Below, piece after piece: positions 1 through 11,481 of a DNA stretch of 64,000 bases. The position numbers and the translations under genes are program-made. Each line of letters starts with the position of its first letter. Position 1 is the first letter of the stretch. This stretch comes from Sipunculus nudus. Lineage: Eukaryota > Annelida > Sipuncula > Golfingiida > Sipunculidae. The stretch lies in NCBI GenBank assembly GCA_026874595.1, contig CM049313.1, positions 49,529,659-49,593,658 on the forward strand, written 5' to 3'. The notes below the pieces were generated by a model that saw only the letters and a list, made by a program, of their open reading frames with translations, was not told where the DNA came from and did no database searches.

Positions 1-105
<105 letters not shown>

Positions 106-526
106 AAGCTCGAAGCCCACAATAGGCGGTTACTGAATTAACCATGTTGGTTTTGGAAAAAAAAAGATTCTGGGAAAGACCACTATAATTACTCCATACG
201 TCAATGGGAAAGACCTTAGTTCAGCGAGGCGGTGATGTGTGGCGTTGACCAGTCGATGAAATAAGAGGGTCAGAGAATGGTAATTAGTTGTGTAAGTTGC
301 CGCCTGGTAGCAGTACCGAAACTAAGTGCGACACAGTGAGAGCCGTTTGATATCTCTGTCAGAGCCATTTCATTGACTGGGCCAGTCTACATATTAATAT
401 GAAAAGTATAACCTTGGAGATTTACATTTCGTACCTGTCACCAAGACGTTGTGACACATCATGAAAACACTTTTGGCTTTAACTTTTCTTAAGACAACAT
501 TTTGAATCAAATCAATACATTTATAT
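106..526. other. unannotated AT-rich DNA
   Basis: No open frame, RNA gene or clear repeat structure seen. It lies between the microsatellite and an LTR fragment. Confidence 0.5.
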
Positions 527-930
527 TGTTACGGAACCTAATTACAACAGATCATGTAGTTATGACGAGCATAAATTTTGTTAAGGAGATAAACAAAATC
601 CGATTCTGTAACACTAGGCAACGTGAAATTTGTAGGGGAACGAATATAGAAGTCAGTGGTTTTTGTTAACAAATAATCATAATTTATTCTTAAAACAATC
701 CTAACATTACAATACACTAAATCAATACAATTACACAGTAAAACAATAAAAATATACAGTACCAGAGTGTCCGGATCCTAGGCTTTGATTCTGGTTACCA
801 CCACTTTCACAGCTCAACTAGAGTCCTTTAACACAAATAATCCACGTAAACAATCAAATATATCTTCCCAGAGAACAGTCCGGTTTCATCTCGAAAACAT
901 TATGTTGTAATCCAAAAGTGAAGTTCTGTC
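527..930 (-). mobile_element. LTR fragment, Gmr1-like LTR family (copy 1)
   Basis: Read on the minus strand, this is the 3' half of the same LTR that flanks the large retroelement at 27,575-39,594. The left edge starts TGTTACGGAACCTA, the complement of the LTR 3' end (GTTCCGTAACA type). Shared blocks include the stretch around 'acactaggcaacgtgaaat', the segment corresponding to 'aagaagtcagtg', and 'ttgtaatccaaaagtgaagtt' near 908-928. Similarity fades after about 930, so the 5' half of the LTR is missing. No internal sequence adjoins it: it is a truncated solo LTR or the remnant of a deleted element. Confidence 0.8.
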
Positions 931-2403
931 ACAGCTAAACAAGAAGTAAGGAGGTGTTTGTTTGGCTTTTATTTCCTCCAAAAATGAAGATTGCACAAGT
1001 TAAATTTTACAAAATACCAATATTAGAACAATCATTCAGTGTGTATGACACTTTCCAAAATTAGTAATAATAATAATAATATTATCATTGCCATCACAAT
1101 CATTATTATTATAAAAATTATAATATTACCAATAACAATAGTCTGATAACAATAATATAAATAAAAAAAATACCAATACTAACAACAACAAGACAGCTGA
1201 ATGTTTACAATCATTATATACTTGACATTATAACATTAGAAAACCCATAAATATGTGCTTGATAAATTCACAATCAATTTATAGCCAGTTAAACTTTGTT
1301 ATTTCTGTGTTGTAACAAATATATAACGTTGCCAACACAGTAGAATCTGAAAGTTTTTTTGTTTTCATTAGTGATTGATACAATATGATCTGCACCAAAC
1401 ACAAAATAAACAAATACTTCAGAATTAAGAGCACGTAACTGATGGATATTTGTATCCGGGCACAACATATTCAGCTTATTCCAGACAGCAATTTGTACTC
1501 TGTAAGAAAACTACACTCTGTCATTTGTATAATACACTCTGTCATTTGTATACTATTGATTAACTGTGTACCAATTATACCCCATCAAAATATACCACAA
1601 TAATAAGATATCGATCAGCTATAACTGATTTCACCCTTTGGCCAAGATATTCCTGTATAATTACCACAGTTGGAGTAAAATATTTCCATTCTCACCATTG
1701 TTATGCCTGTTCCTTTTTTTTTCAATAAAAGCAACAGCCCAAACGATTTCCCATGGCAAGATTTCTAGGCAAAATGGCTTCGTTTGCCTTCTATCTTGAC
1801 AAAGACAGATCATCTGGGTGCGTCAGAGCTCTATCATTTAACCACACTATTACACGCGTTAAAGGCTCTTTATGGGGTTAAAGTGCACATTAGGGGTGTA
1901 ACCACATTTCAATAAAATTTTGTTTGTAAGAAGAAGTTGACGTTCGGGTTATTCGATTTATATAACATATCCGTATATCTAGTTATTAATTACTTTGCTT
2001 TGATTTGACAAAAAGAACTATATTTTGCAGAAATTGACGAGCAGTCAAAGATGAATGGCGCTAAGAGCTGAATCGCAGTTAATACATAATAAAGCAAGAT
2101 TATACTCGTTTATGTTTCAAAAAACTTAGGTGCATATATTATTCATACGTTCATATAGTTCAATTATTTTTTACCTCATAATACCCACATTTACATAACT
2201 TTTATCCAAGGTGACGTCGTACCGCCAATACGTAAACAACGTTCGCGTTGGAGTGTACACTTTAGGCACGACGTAGGTCTTTTTAATCAATTGTTCCCTA
2301 TGAGACTACTTTCTGTCACGAGAGTCAGACGTGAACATCTTCCTTGAAAGCAAACCACCGAAATTCGGGATAGACCCGGGACAAGGGCGGGATTACCTTT
2401 GCT
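931..2403. other. unannotated AT-rich DNA
   Basis: No supported gene. Contains a short TAA-rich stretch (about 1,063-1,082) and other A/T-rich low-complexity DNA. The open frame starting at 2,331 runs into the repeat that follows and is not credible as a gene. Confidence 0.5.
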
Positions 2404-4140
2404 TTTTAGCTGAGCTGACTAAAAATCATCTGAGCTTAAGCGATCACCCTTTGTTCGTCGTCCGTAAGCCTGTCCGTCTGTCTGTCCGTCCGTTAACAAC
2501 GCACAATTCGTTACCACTGAACCTACAATTTTTTAACATGACAATCAGGGAGGTCCATGAAAAATCTCCTTGGAAACCTGAAATTATGTCTCTGTTGTCA
2601 ATATCCTCCGAGCTATGGGACTCAGAAGTACCCCCTAGAATAACTAAAAAAAATGATACAAAAGCTCAAGTACCTGAACAACTAATGCATTAATAACCAT
2701 GATTCTATGCATGCATATTAATCATGGATTGTTTCATCAGTTTCTCCAGACAGGTGCCGCCACGTGTTTTTTCTTAATATTTACGCATATTTTTCTCTAT
2801 TTTTGAGACGTTTAAAGATGGGGTCGTCCGTTAACAGGGCACAAATCGCAACCACTGGACCTAGAAACTTCCCATTTTATATCCTGGGAGATCTATTAAA
2901 AGTCCCCATAGAAACTTGAAATTAGGCCTCTGTGACCCATATTCTCTAAGCTATGGGGCTTATAAGTACCCTCAGGATAATTCAAAATTTGAATTAGAGA
3001 GCAGGACACAAATCATAACCATTGGACCCAGAATCTTCTAACGTAACATCCTGAAAGTTTCTTAAAATTTCAGTTCAGAAATCTGAAATAAGGTCTCTAT
3101 TACCCATATCATCCGAGCTATGGGGCTCAGATTTACCCCCCGAATAATTAGAAGTTTGATACAAAAGCTCCATTATCTGAACAACTGATGCATTGATCAC
3201 CTTGATTTTTGTATGCATATCGATCATGGAATGTTTCATCAGTTCCTGCAGACTGGTGGCACCAGCTAGATTTTTTTTCTTCATCTTTTTAAGATTATTC
3301 CTCTATTATTGAGACTTTAAAAATGAGCTTGTCTGGTAACAGGGCACATATTGTAACCATTGGTCCTAGAATCTTCATACCTGACTGTCACGGAGGACCA
3401 TGAAAAGTCTTTTTGGAAACCTAAAATAAGGTCTCTTTTACCCATATTCTCAAAGCTATGGGGCTTATAGGTACCCACAAGAATAATTGAAAATTTGATA
3501 CCAAAGCTGACACAAATCATAACAATTTGGCCCTAGAACCTTTTAATCTTACATCCAGGGAGGTCCAGGGAAATGTCGATCTCCTTGGGAACCTGAAATT
3601 AGGACTCTGTCTCCCATATTCTCTAAGGTAGGGGGCTCAGAATAACCCCCAGTATAATGAAATGTTTCATACAAAAGCTCCAGTATCTGAACAACCAATG
3701 CATTGATCACCATAATTTTTTTGTATGCATATTGATCGTGGAGTGTTTCATCAGTTCCTGCAGATTATATTGGATTATATTCGATTTTCAAGCACTCTAC
3801 CACTGTACCATTGTACCAAAAAATCATATAACTTGACATCCTGAGAGTTCCCTAAAAATTCTCCCCAGAAACCTGAAATTAGGTCATGGTGACTTACATT
3901 CTCTGAGTTACAGGCCATGTTTTAGCACCACAGAAATTATGCAAAATACAGATTCTTCATGAATGGCTGAATGTATTGTTATCAAATTTGGTGTGATTAT
4001 GGGTCTTGATGTATTTGAGCTAATAAGCATGGACTATGATGCCACCTACGTTATCTTAATTAGTTGTCTGTGCAAGGACACATTGTCACCATTTCATTCG
4101 GCTGAGCGTCATGGCCCATAGGTCACTTGTGAGTACTCGC
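2404..4140 (+). repeat. mollusc-style dispersed repeat, copy A
   Basis: Opens with 'tttttagctgagctgacta' and a short inverted motif, then a run of TCCGTCTG/TCCGTCCG-type repeats (about 2,459-2,494). It ends near 4,135 in a 'gagcgtcatggcccatagg' block. A second copy (12,517-13,430) opens and ends with the same kinds of sequence. This head, with TCCGTC tracts soon after, is a pattern I associate with mollusc genomes. No coding capacity is visible; the small frames inside on both strands are chance. Ends are approximate. Confidence 0.6.
2490..3910 (+). repeat. tandem array, about 507-bp higher-order period
   Basis: The phrase 'aatgcattgatcacc' (or close variants) recurs near 2,683, 3,187 and 3,697, spacing about 504-510 bp. 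The phrase 'agctatggggct' recurs near 2,611, 2,951, 3,115, 3,454 and, degenerate, 3,630, alternating about 340 and 165-175 bp. Each 507-bp unit therefore holds a duplicated subunit of about 170 bp. Copies have diverged clearly. The array sits inside the dispersed repeat at 2,404-4,140. Confidence 0.7.
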
Positions 4141-4462
4141 GGTTTCAAAGGTCATGACTCATTTATATGAAGGTAAATTGATAAAAATGTGGTTTGTCTA
4201 GTTGTGTGACACAAAAGGATAATATATCAAAATATAAATACATCAGAATATGCTTTATATGTTTTCATTATTGATTCCAGTTGAATTGTGGTTAGAAAAT
4301 ATGTGACCACATTTCAAAAATATAGACAATTAATATACAACTATATTTTTGACATTTTTTATAGGTAATATTCATTATATTTAAAATATTCTTTAATATT
4401 GTCAATATTTATTCCTAAAGAAATTTGGTCACGCGATGTGACGATGTGACCACATGTCTCTC
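4141..4462. other. unannotated AT-rich DNA
   Basis: No gene or clear repeat. A repeated 'gatgtgacca' type phrase occurs near 4,435-4,452. Confidence 0.45.
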
Positions 4463-5270
4463 TCATAAATTTTGTAATGGACAAAAAAAAAGATGCTATA
4501 ACACTAGGCAGCGTGAAATGTCTAGGGGAATGAAGAAAGAAGTCAGTGTTTTTTTTGTTAACAGATGACTATAATTTATTCTTAAAACAACCCTAACATT
4601 ACAATTCACTAAATCAATACAGATACACAGAAAAACAATAGTATGACAGCAAATCAGTATAATCACACGGCCTTATAAACAAAGTGCACAGTACCTGGAT
4701 ACCACCACCGCCACAGCCATAAGTCCTTTATATAATTCAGATAAACAGTTCAGACAAATCTTCTCAGAGAATAACAGTCCAATGTAAAGCTATTGTAACA
4801 ATCCCGAAAGTAAACTGAAGACCTAACAAGATTCGTCAAAAATCCAGAAGAAAATCTATAATTGCCGCACTTATCGGGATGGGTCCCATAAACTGACATA
4901 CAAGCTTCTGTGTCCGCTGAAATATTCTCTCACTTCTCTCTCGGCTCTAAAAGCACAGCCCCTTTTTATTACCTTTCACCTCAAGCCGAGAACGTTCCAT
5001 TTCTCGAACAATCTAAAGAACCTAACATAATAAACACGCTCAAAGAACATACTAGGACAAAGAATGCTGTGTATCGACACGCCAGGGTTCAACCAATGCA
5101 GATTAAACTGAACCTGCAACATCCGGCCAGGCGAGGCCGCGACAACACGAGCTACGCGTGGCACACAAACCAATTGTCAACAATGCATGGAGCACCCCTG
5201 CGCACAATAAAAGAAACACATCCAAGACCGCTGCACACAATAAAAAGGGCACCCCAGGGGCGTTTAGCCA
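4463..5270 (-). mobile_element. LTR fragment, Gmr1-like LTR family (copy 2)
   Basis: Minus-strand copy of the LTR seen at 27,575-28,469. Shared blocks include 'ataaattttgtaatg' (4,466), 'acactaggcagcgtgaaat' (4,501), 'cagtacctggataccacca' (4,690), the 'ctctctcggctctaaaa' stretch upstream of 'cacagccc' (4,938), and 'cccaggggcgtttagccaa' (5,252), which matches LTR sequence next to the first 90 or so bases. The outermost bases at both LTR ends are missing. The open frames across it (4,910-5,341 and others) follow from the LTR, not from a gene. Confidence 0.85.
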
Positions 5271-5368
5271 AGGGGGGGGGGGGGCCGCAGGGGGCCATGC
5301 CCCCCCCCCCCCTTCCCCGGGTCGCATCCAGAACTCGCTGACCTCTCGGAATTTCACTAAATCTAATA

Positions 5369-5407
<39 letters not shown>

Positions 5408-5422
5408 TAAATTGCCTTTGCA
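5271..5422. repeat. G-run/C-run inverted block plus (TA)n
   Basis: A G-run at about 5,271-5,283 is followed by 'ccgcagggggccatg' and a C-run at about 5,300-5,313, able to pair as a hairpin. A (TA)n tract follows at about 5,370-5,404. The LTR copy ends exactly where the G-run begins. Confidence 0.7.
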
Positions 5423-6209
5423 ATCAGTGGAGGATCCAGAGGGGGCGCCTTCGGCGCGCGGCCCCCCGTTGAGCTGCAATATCTCTCATTTTATCTAATT
5501 TCCGATTTTCGTTATTAATTTTCGTTTTTCATATTTCTTGTTATGAATAAGCAATTAGACTATTTAAGTATATGCAGTTTATTACTTTCAAATTTATTTG
5601 TTGAATATAAGGATATTTATGAACAGCTGCAGAACAACTGCAGATCGATCGAGCACAGGCCCTGGTTGTGGTCGACCGTGAACAATCTTACGGCTCCTCT
5701 GGTGATACCGGTACTCCAACTCGCGATCTGTGCTCTTAATAGTCCTGTGTGCTGTCAAGACCTAGGAACTCGGTAAAATGCAAAGTTTAACATAAGAATT
5801 CAATTTATGAGTTATTTCACTTCGAGCATTACATTTAAAAGATAATATTTTGCAAGTTACAAACGTAATTGCGCCTTTGCGCCATTGACTTGTTTGGAAA
5901 CGACTGAAATTTTATATCCTGATTTTGAAGAAATGTAATATAAAATATTGAACCCCTCTACAGTTTTACTACATAACGCAAAGACATAAAGGGAACAGGA
6001 AATCCTCATATTTTTGTGAAAATTGCCTTAAAATGTCCTCTTTACATTGTATATTAAAAAAAATTCCCAATATGGGAGAGGGATATACCCCCTCCCATAC
6101 CCCCCATGTACCTGTAACTAACCTCAATAAAACCATGGTTCATAATTGAAAATTAAAAAAAAAATATATTTTTTTTCATTAACTAAAATACATAACGGAA
6201 AGTAATTAA

Positions 6210-6246
<37 letters not shown>

Positions 6247-6360
6247 TACTTATATATACCTGTATATATAACAGTTTTCATAGTACCATTCCATGCATAT
6301 TAGCGCCCCTACCCCCCCCCCCCCTTCCATCGTTTTCAAATTTCTGGATCCGCCACTGAT
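5423..6360. mobile_element. MITE-like element with ATCAGTGG-GGATCCAGA ends
   Basis: The left end reads ATCAGTGGAGGATCCAGA and the complement of the right end reads ATCAGTGGCGGATCCAGA, 17 of 18 bases identical. About 940 bp long, with no recognisable transposase. The small frame at 5,543-5,776 has no motif I recognise. Inside the left end is a GC-rich hairpin (about 5,440-5,466), and near the right end a C-rich stretch (6,311-6,325). It is probably non-autonomous; the superfamily is not determined because no convincing target duplication is visible. Confidence 0.6.
6209..6244. repeat. (AAT)n microsatellite
   Basis: About eleven uninterrupted AAT units, inside the MITE-like element. Confidence 0.95.
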
Positions 6361-6409
6361 CATGGCCCCCTCCCCTCCCTCAATCCTGGCTACGCCCCTA
6401 GGCACCTGT

Positions 6410-6413
<4 letters not shown>

Positions 6414-6477
<64 letters not shown>
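6414..6477. repeat. (TA)n microsatellite
   Basis: About 32 TA units. Just upstream is 'cctggctacgcccctagg', a common type of MITE end. Confidence 0.97.
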
Positions 6478-6482
<5 letters not shown>

Positions 6483-8865
6483 ATTATATTTATTTAAAAA
6501 ATATGGTTACACAAAAAAGCTGAATAATTATCATATCATTTGAATCACCGGAACTAGTGCAGCAGCTAATGGAAAATTTGTCCAATTTGTGATAAATGTA
6601 GCATTTTTGGTAGAGTTGTAGTATTGTAAGCTGGCTTTCATTTTAGAAATAGTTCCACGAAATATTCATGGTATTTCAGGGGTATATTCTGCAATTACTT
6701 CGGGGTACTTAATTAAATAATTGAAAATTAATGTCTAATCTTAAAGTGTTCGATCAAGCGGCCTTTATTTTGCAGCACATGGAATACAGAACTCTGCTGA
6801 TGCTCAAACTTTCCTTTCAAGTGAAGTCAGTTCAGTTTAACAAGCCATCTACATTAATTATAATGGAGCAGGACGTATTTAATTATCAAGTATCGTACAA
6901 AACTAACGCAATTTAGCACGCCTTGTTAACATGTATATATCGCACACACGTTTCATGTAAATTATAACAAGGCCTACATGCCAAATGCGAACCTGGGCAA
7001 TGGGATATACATCAGGTATAATGTCCCATGCTGGACCTTACTTTTCAATACATGTGTAACATTTATATGTACAATACCAGCACTGAACATTTTAAACCCG
7101 AGTGCATGCAAAAGTTATAAAATAACACTGCTGAAATATGTCATTGATGCACACAGCACACAAATGACTGTCCACCATTTCTATGTAAGAGAAAGCCATC
7201 AAAGATATATGGGCTTGAAACATTTCAGGCAAATACTTCAAACCACTGTCAGGCTATGTGCACAGGTGCATGAAACAACTAGAAAACCGGTAGTTGACAA
7301 GCGAGAGCGTGTCACCGCTGAAGTCAGAGTGGTACGGGTAAAGTTACGGATAGATTAAGCGGTATGTCACACCAATGCTGAATATAGTCAACTAAAACTC
7401 TGAGAACGGTCATCAATTTATTCAACAAAAACACCTGCCGCCACCTGCCTGGTTTACGTAACAACCTTCAAAGATGGAGACACATACCAAATTCAAACCA
7501 ATACCTTGACCCACTCCTGAGATAAGAGTATTTTTTGCCCATAGCACATGTACGGATGAACGCCACGGGAAAATAATTACAGTTGGCGCTGCCAGTCGTG
7601 GGTACAAAATGGAGGAGTCCAAGATCTATGGATATGCAAAATTGTAGGCCAATATTAGGAATCACTCCTGAGAAAAGGGCATTAATTTATTTTGAGAAAA
7701 CGGGAAGATAAGTGGCGCCACCTGTCTCGTTTATGAGAAAATTTTACAAGATGGATGAACATGCCACATTTCAGACTAATACATTTGACTCAGCAAGGTG
7801 TAACTAAAATGAACCTAAGAGCCCATCCGGTTTCAAGGGCTACAGGCATTCACATGCAGCCTTGAGGGTCATGACACTAATGAGGTGATCACATGCAGCC
7901 TTGAGGGGCATGGCATCCATGAGATGTCCGCATGCAGAATTGAAGGAAAGGAGTTGAATTGACCTTATGATCCCTGGCAAACTCAGTGTGCACTCATGGA
8001 ACTTTTTACCTGTACCTGGAGTAATCTGATACAGTTGGCAGTCTGCAAAAGCTTTACATAGACCCAGACAGACAATTGGCCTATTACCAAATCTGAAACA
8101 GTTGGAAGTCTGCCAAGTTATTTATAGATACAGACACAATATTTGTCTGTTGGGAAACCTGTTTACACATACTGAAAGACTTTTGACTCCACCAAATTTG
8201 GCACTTTTATCACAATCTGAACAATTCTCCTGTATTTTGCCATTAATCGCTGCACTAAACGTCATCTTCACCTTACCAAAAAAAAATCATTTAAATGTGG
8301 TCACATCTGGTTAGAGTCATGAATAGAGGTCCCTAAATTTGCACTTTTACCCTTTATTGCATCCTCATCTGATCTTTGCCTGATGCCGCATTTCATGAGC
8401 TACCATAAAGGTCCTTTGGCAGAGCTGAAAACCCTTTAACTTCCAGACATCACAAGAATAGTGCTAATGGAGGGAGATGTGTTATTGTCGGATTATTTGT
8501 TCCGAATATGTTCAAAGTGGTAGAAAGGAACATCTGAAGTCACAAGTTTCACAGCTAATCATTCAATGCCACCTCCTCCCCGTTGTACAACATTGGACAT
8601 GTTGAAAAATAAACTGTGGCAAATGCTAGTAGAAATATGGAAGCGACACAACGTTAAGCATATTTCATCCTTATTGAAAATAAGTGTCTATTTGATGTAC
8701 CAAGGAAATTGCAAAATTGTAAAGAAGGTTATGCTATAGGAGTGAATTAATTTACCCAGAAAACGACGTGGGCAACAATTTTCTAAAAAAAACTTGATGC
8801 CATAGCCACGAACAGATTGTTTTTTCTAAATGAATTTCCGAATTAAAGCCACCGCTTGGTTCATA
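6478..8865. other. unannotated DNA with a small local tandem repeat
   Basis: No supported gene. The longest frame here (6,978-7,358, plus, 126 residues) shows no domain, signal peptide or family resemblance and is probably chance. Near 7,851-7,945 a phrase 'cacatgcagccttgaggg' recurs twice, with a degenerate third copy, at about 40-50 bp spacing. Confidence 0.45.
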
Positions 8866-9060
8866 TTGTAATACGACTGTGACAGTCATGTAGTAAAGCC
8901 GACCTCCCATCTATCGATTGTTTGTTTGACGATTTTTTTAACCGGCTGAATAAATCTACAAGTCTCCCCGGACCGGTGAGTGCCCGCACTCCTACCGATT
9001 TCCCCTGCAGATCAATAGATTTTTCGGGTCATTTTTGTCACTTCTAATTTCGTCCTTAGG
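8866..9060 (+). repeat. dispersed repeat, copy 1 of a pair
   Basis: Shares a long gapped match with 18,300-18,480. Both contain 'ccgacctcccatc'-like, 'acgattttttaaccggc'-like, 'ctacaagtctc'-like and 'taccgatttcccctgcaga'-like blocks in the same order and at similar spacing. No coding sequence seen. It is directly followed by the inverted repeat at 9,112-9,252, which may belong to the same element. Confidence 0.65.
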
Positions 9061-9111
9061 ATTATAATTAGGGTCAGATATTATTAAAAAAGGAATGGTA
9101 GGTAATAAACT

Positions 9112-9252
9112 AGCCGATTTTTATTTTCCAGCCGATATTTTACCCGGCCCCAAAAAAATCTTTAAATTGTAAAAAATAAATCAGGCCTACAGCACACTCC
9201 TCCTATCCAATAGAATTTTCCGGCCGGTGAAATATCGGCTGAAAAGTCGGTA
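9112..9252. repeat. inverted repeat, hairpin with 19-37-bp arms
   Basis: 'cagccgatattttacccggc' (9,130-9,149) is complementary to 'ggccggtgaaatatcggctg' (9,222-9,241) with about two mismatches, and weaker pairing extends outwards through 'gccgatttttatttt'/'aaaagtcgg'. The loop of about 70 bp is AT-rich. Confidence 0.7.
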
Positions 9253-9627
9253 CATTGGAGGACGGCTGAATGGAAAAAAAAAAACTTTATTATGGTGAAT
9301 AAAGGTACTGGTGAATTACTCTTTAAGAACACTTGTTTTAATACCCTGAAGTGTAAACAGCGAGAACAACAAGCATCTACTTCTGTCGTAAAGATCCATA
9401 AAATAGGACAGAGGTTAAATGACGTCCAGGGATCCGTAAGTATCCATGCCATAAGATTTTTATCTATGACAGAACAAAATAGAAATGGACTTAACTGTGG
9501 TTAATTTTCCCTTATTTTGTCAGGATTAATATCTTTTCTCACCCATTAATTCCCAGGTGCCAAACCCACACAAAAACGAATAAAAAGAATAAGGTCTCAA
9601 TGAAACCAGGCCCTATCCGCTCATAAG

Positions 9628-9630
<3 letters not shown>
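9253..9630. other. unannotated DNA
   Basis: No supported gene; the overlapping short frames on both strands (9,162-9,504) lack any recognisable feature. Confidence 0.45.

Positions 9631-9662
<32 letters not shown>
9631..9662. repeat. (TA)n microsatellite
   Basis: About 16 TA units. Confidence 0.95.
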
Positions 9663-9666
<4 letters not shown>

Positions 9667-11185
9667 AAGAAAATCAGAGCCTAAGTTTCGATTCATTGTT
9701 CCTTCGGTCGGCAGGTACACGAATGAATCATCCATAATTGTTCATTCCCGTGTATAATCTTTAAACCACACAGAGTAATATTAGTAGGATTTTATATATT
9801 CACTTCCCATTTATCCATGATTTTTGTTAAATAAATAAAGAGAATTTAATTTTAAAAATGAATATTATCTCAGATTTCATGATAAGTTTTCCCTTGCAGG
9901 GCCATCCTTTAATCATATCAAGAATATTCATAAATCATGACGATTGAAATCATTGAACAAAATAAGCTTAAATGTCAATAATAAAAGAAGAAGCTATTAT
10001 AATACGTCAGCGTTTCAGGGAAACTGTCTATATTTGTCTTTTTATCCTGATATCGCGAATCTGCGAACTGAGAGAATAGCCACAACACCATACCTTTAAT
10101 CTATTTTCGAAATTGGTTGCCTTGGTTTTCTGAAGAAACCGAAATTGGTTATGTTTTAACATCCCTTCCGTCATAGATAATTAAAACTTCTTTAAATATT
10201 ACTTTGTCATCTCAAGACAGTATTCAATCAATAACGTAATTTATAAGAGGAGTTGTTTAAAAAGAAGTTTATATTGATAGATACAACACTAAAGCAATAT
10301 CCCGTATAAGAGGTATGAAAACCTTCCTAGAACATTTCCGTTAAGTGCATTTAATCGGACTCTACTCTTTGTTAATTAGCCTTGGGGATATCCATGTCTG
10401 TTTCCTATTAAACTGACATAGCGACCACTGATTGTTCAAAAACGGTAACTGACAACAATATAAGATTCATTAGTCAGTGGGCGCCATCCGGTAATATGAA
10501 CAGTGCCATAAATGGAAGCTGATGAAGAAATAAGGATCGCTTTCTTAACATCCTTGTAAGGATTCTAGACAGGGCTGCGTTGTCTGCATGCGGTGGAAGG
10601 CGGTGTACAGGCGTTTTGCGCGAGGTGGGCGTGGTTGCTTCCGATCTGCTTTATTAGCTGACTTCTCTTCTTTGACCCGGTGCCTGGTGGTCTGGAGCTG
10701 ACCGTGAAAGGCGTCTTAGATCCTTTTGCTTTAGGCATTGTGTGGCAATGCCTACTTTTATCCTTCAAGCGCGGAACGACTACAAGTCATCCTGTCTCTC
10801 TTGTTAGATGCTGAGGGAGCTGGTGCTGATCCGACTAAGTCAGATATCACCGTTATCAGCTCGACCAAGCTGATCATAGCTTTCAGTATAAAGGACAATG
10901 TGGACAGACAGTAACAGTTACAGATTATCTGTACTCATATAGAGGTACAGAAAATTTGGCTTAATGACCAACACTTTTTAGCGACAACCTTAAAATAAAG
11001 TCCACGTTCACTGTCTCGATTATTTTTATATATAACACCTCCATTTGAAAGTGGAAAGAACATATACATATATAATGTTGCCATAACCATAAATAAATAA
11101 GAAGTACAATATAAAACACTTAGGAGTGCTGGATTGACGTGAACATAAAACACTCACCACCATGGTGAAATTATTTTACAGGGCC
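9663..11185. other. unannotated DNA with a GC-richer island
   Basis: No supported gene. A GC-richer island at about 10,565-10,800 holds a 67-residue minus-strand frame (10,565-10,768) rich in Lys, Arg, Ser and Pro. Its inner Met starts MPKAKGSKTPFTV. I do not recognise it, and it could be an exon or chance. Confidence 0.4.
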
Positions 11186-11288
11186 TGTTACAACTGATAA
11201 TGTAATAATCATCTTATAATGTAATATTAACCGATAATGTAGCACAAACCTATGACGTAATATCAAATCAACTGATAATGTAATACCC
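11186..11288 (+). repeat. degenerate GATAATGTAATA subrepeats outside the fold-back arms
   Basis: Four to five copies of an 'actgataatgtaata'-type unit, about 20-30 bp apart, lead into the left arm of the inverted repeat at 11,289. They have no counterpart beyond the right arm. Confidence 0.65.
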
Positions 11289-11481
11289 AACTGATAACGT
11301 AATAAAAAATAACCAATAATGTAACACTAACCAATAATGTAATATAAAATAAACCGATTATGTCACAGCATTTGCTTACCGATAACGTGATACGCAATTA
11401 CCCGATAATGTCACAAAGTTCCCTAACCATTAATGTTAAAAACAAATTACCGGTACTGTAATAACACTTTATCGAACCTGA
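11289..11481 (+). repeat. left arm of the fold-back element
   Basis: Contains about seven copies of a GATAATGTAA-like unit. Complementary over its whole length, with indels, to 13,671-13,860. Confidence 0.75.

Noticed and set aside
5250-5275. CAGGGGCGTTTAGCC as the left TIR of a MITE pairing with CCTGGCTACGCCCC at 6,386
   Set aside because: The same bases occur at the equivalent place in another LTR copy (about 24,388-24,405), so they belong to the LTR.
4910-5341. 143-residue plus-strand frame and its minus-strand partners
   Set aside because: It lies over the LTR fragment at 4,463-5,270 and the G/C runs; the same sequence occurs in other LTR copies without an open frame.
6293-6523. Frame with a run of Tyr-Ile repeats (and similar frames at 18,569, 40,045, 43,896, 54,380 and 62,027)
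   Set aside because: Translation of (TA)n microsatellites, not protein.
6978-7358. 126-residue frame as a possible gene
   Set aside because: No domain, composition bias or context supports it; frames of this length occur by chance in a 64-kb window.
11186-11481. Plain minisatellite
   Set aside because: The inverted partner at 13,671-13,860 matches over the full arm including non-repeat bases, so a fold-back structure explains it better.
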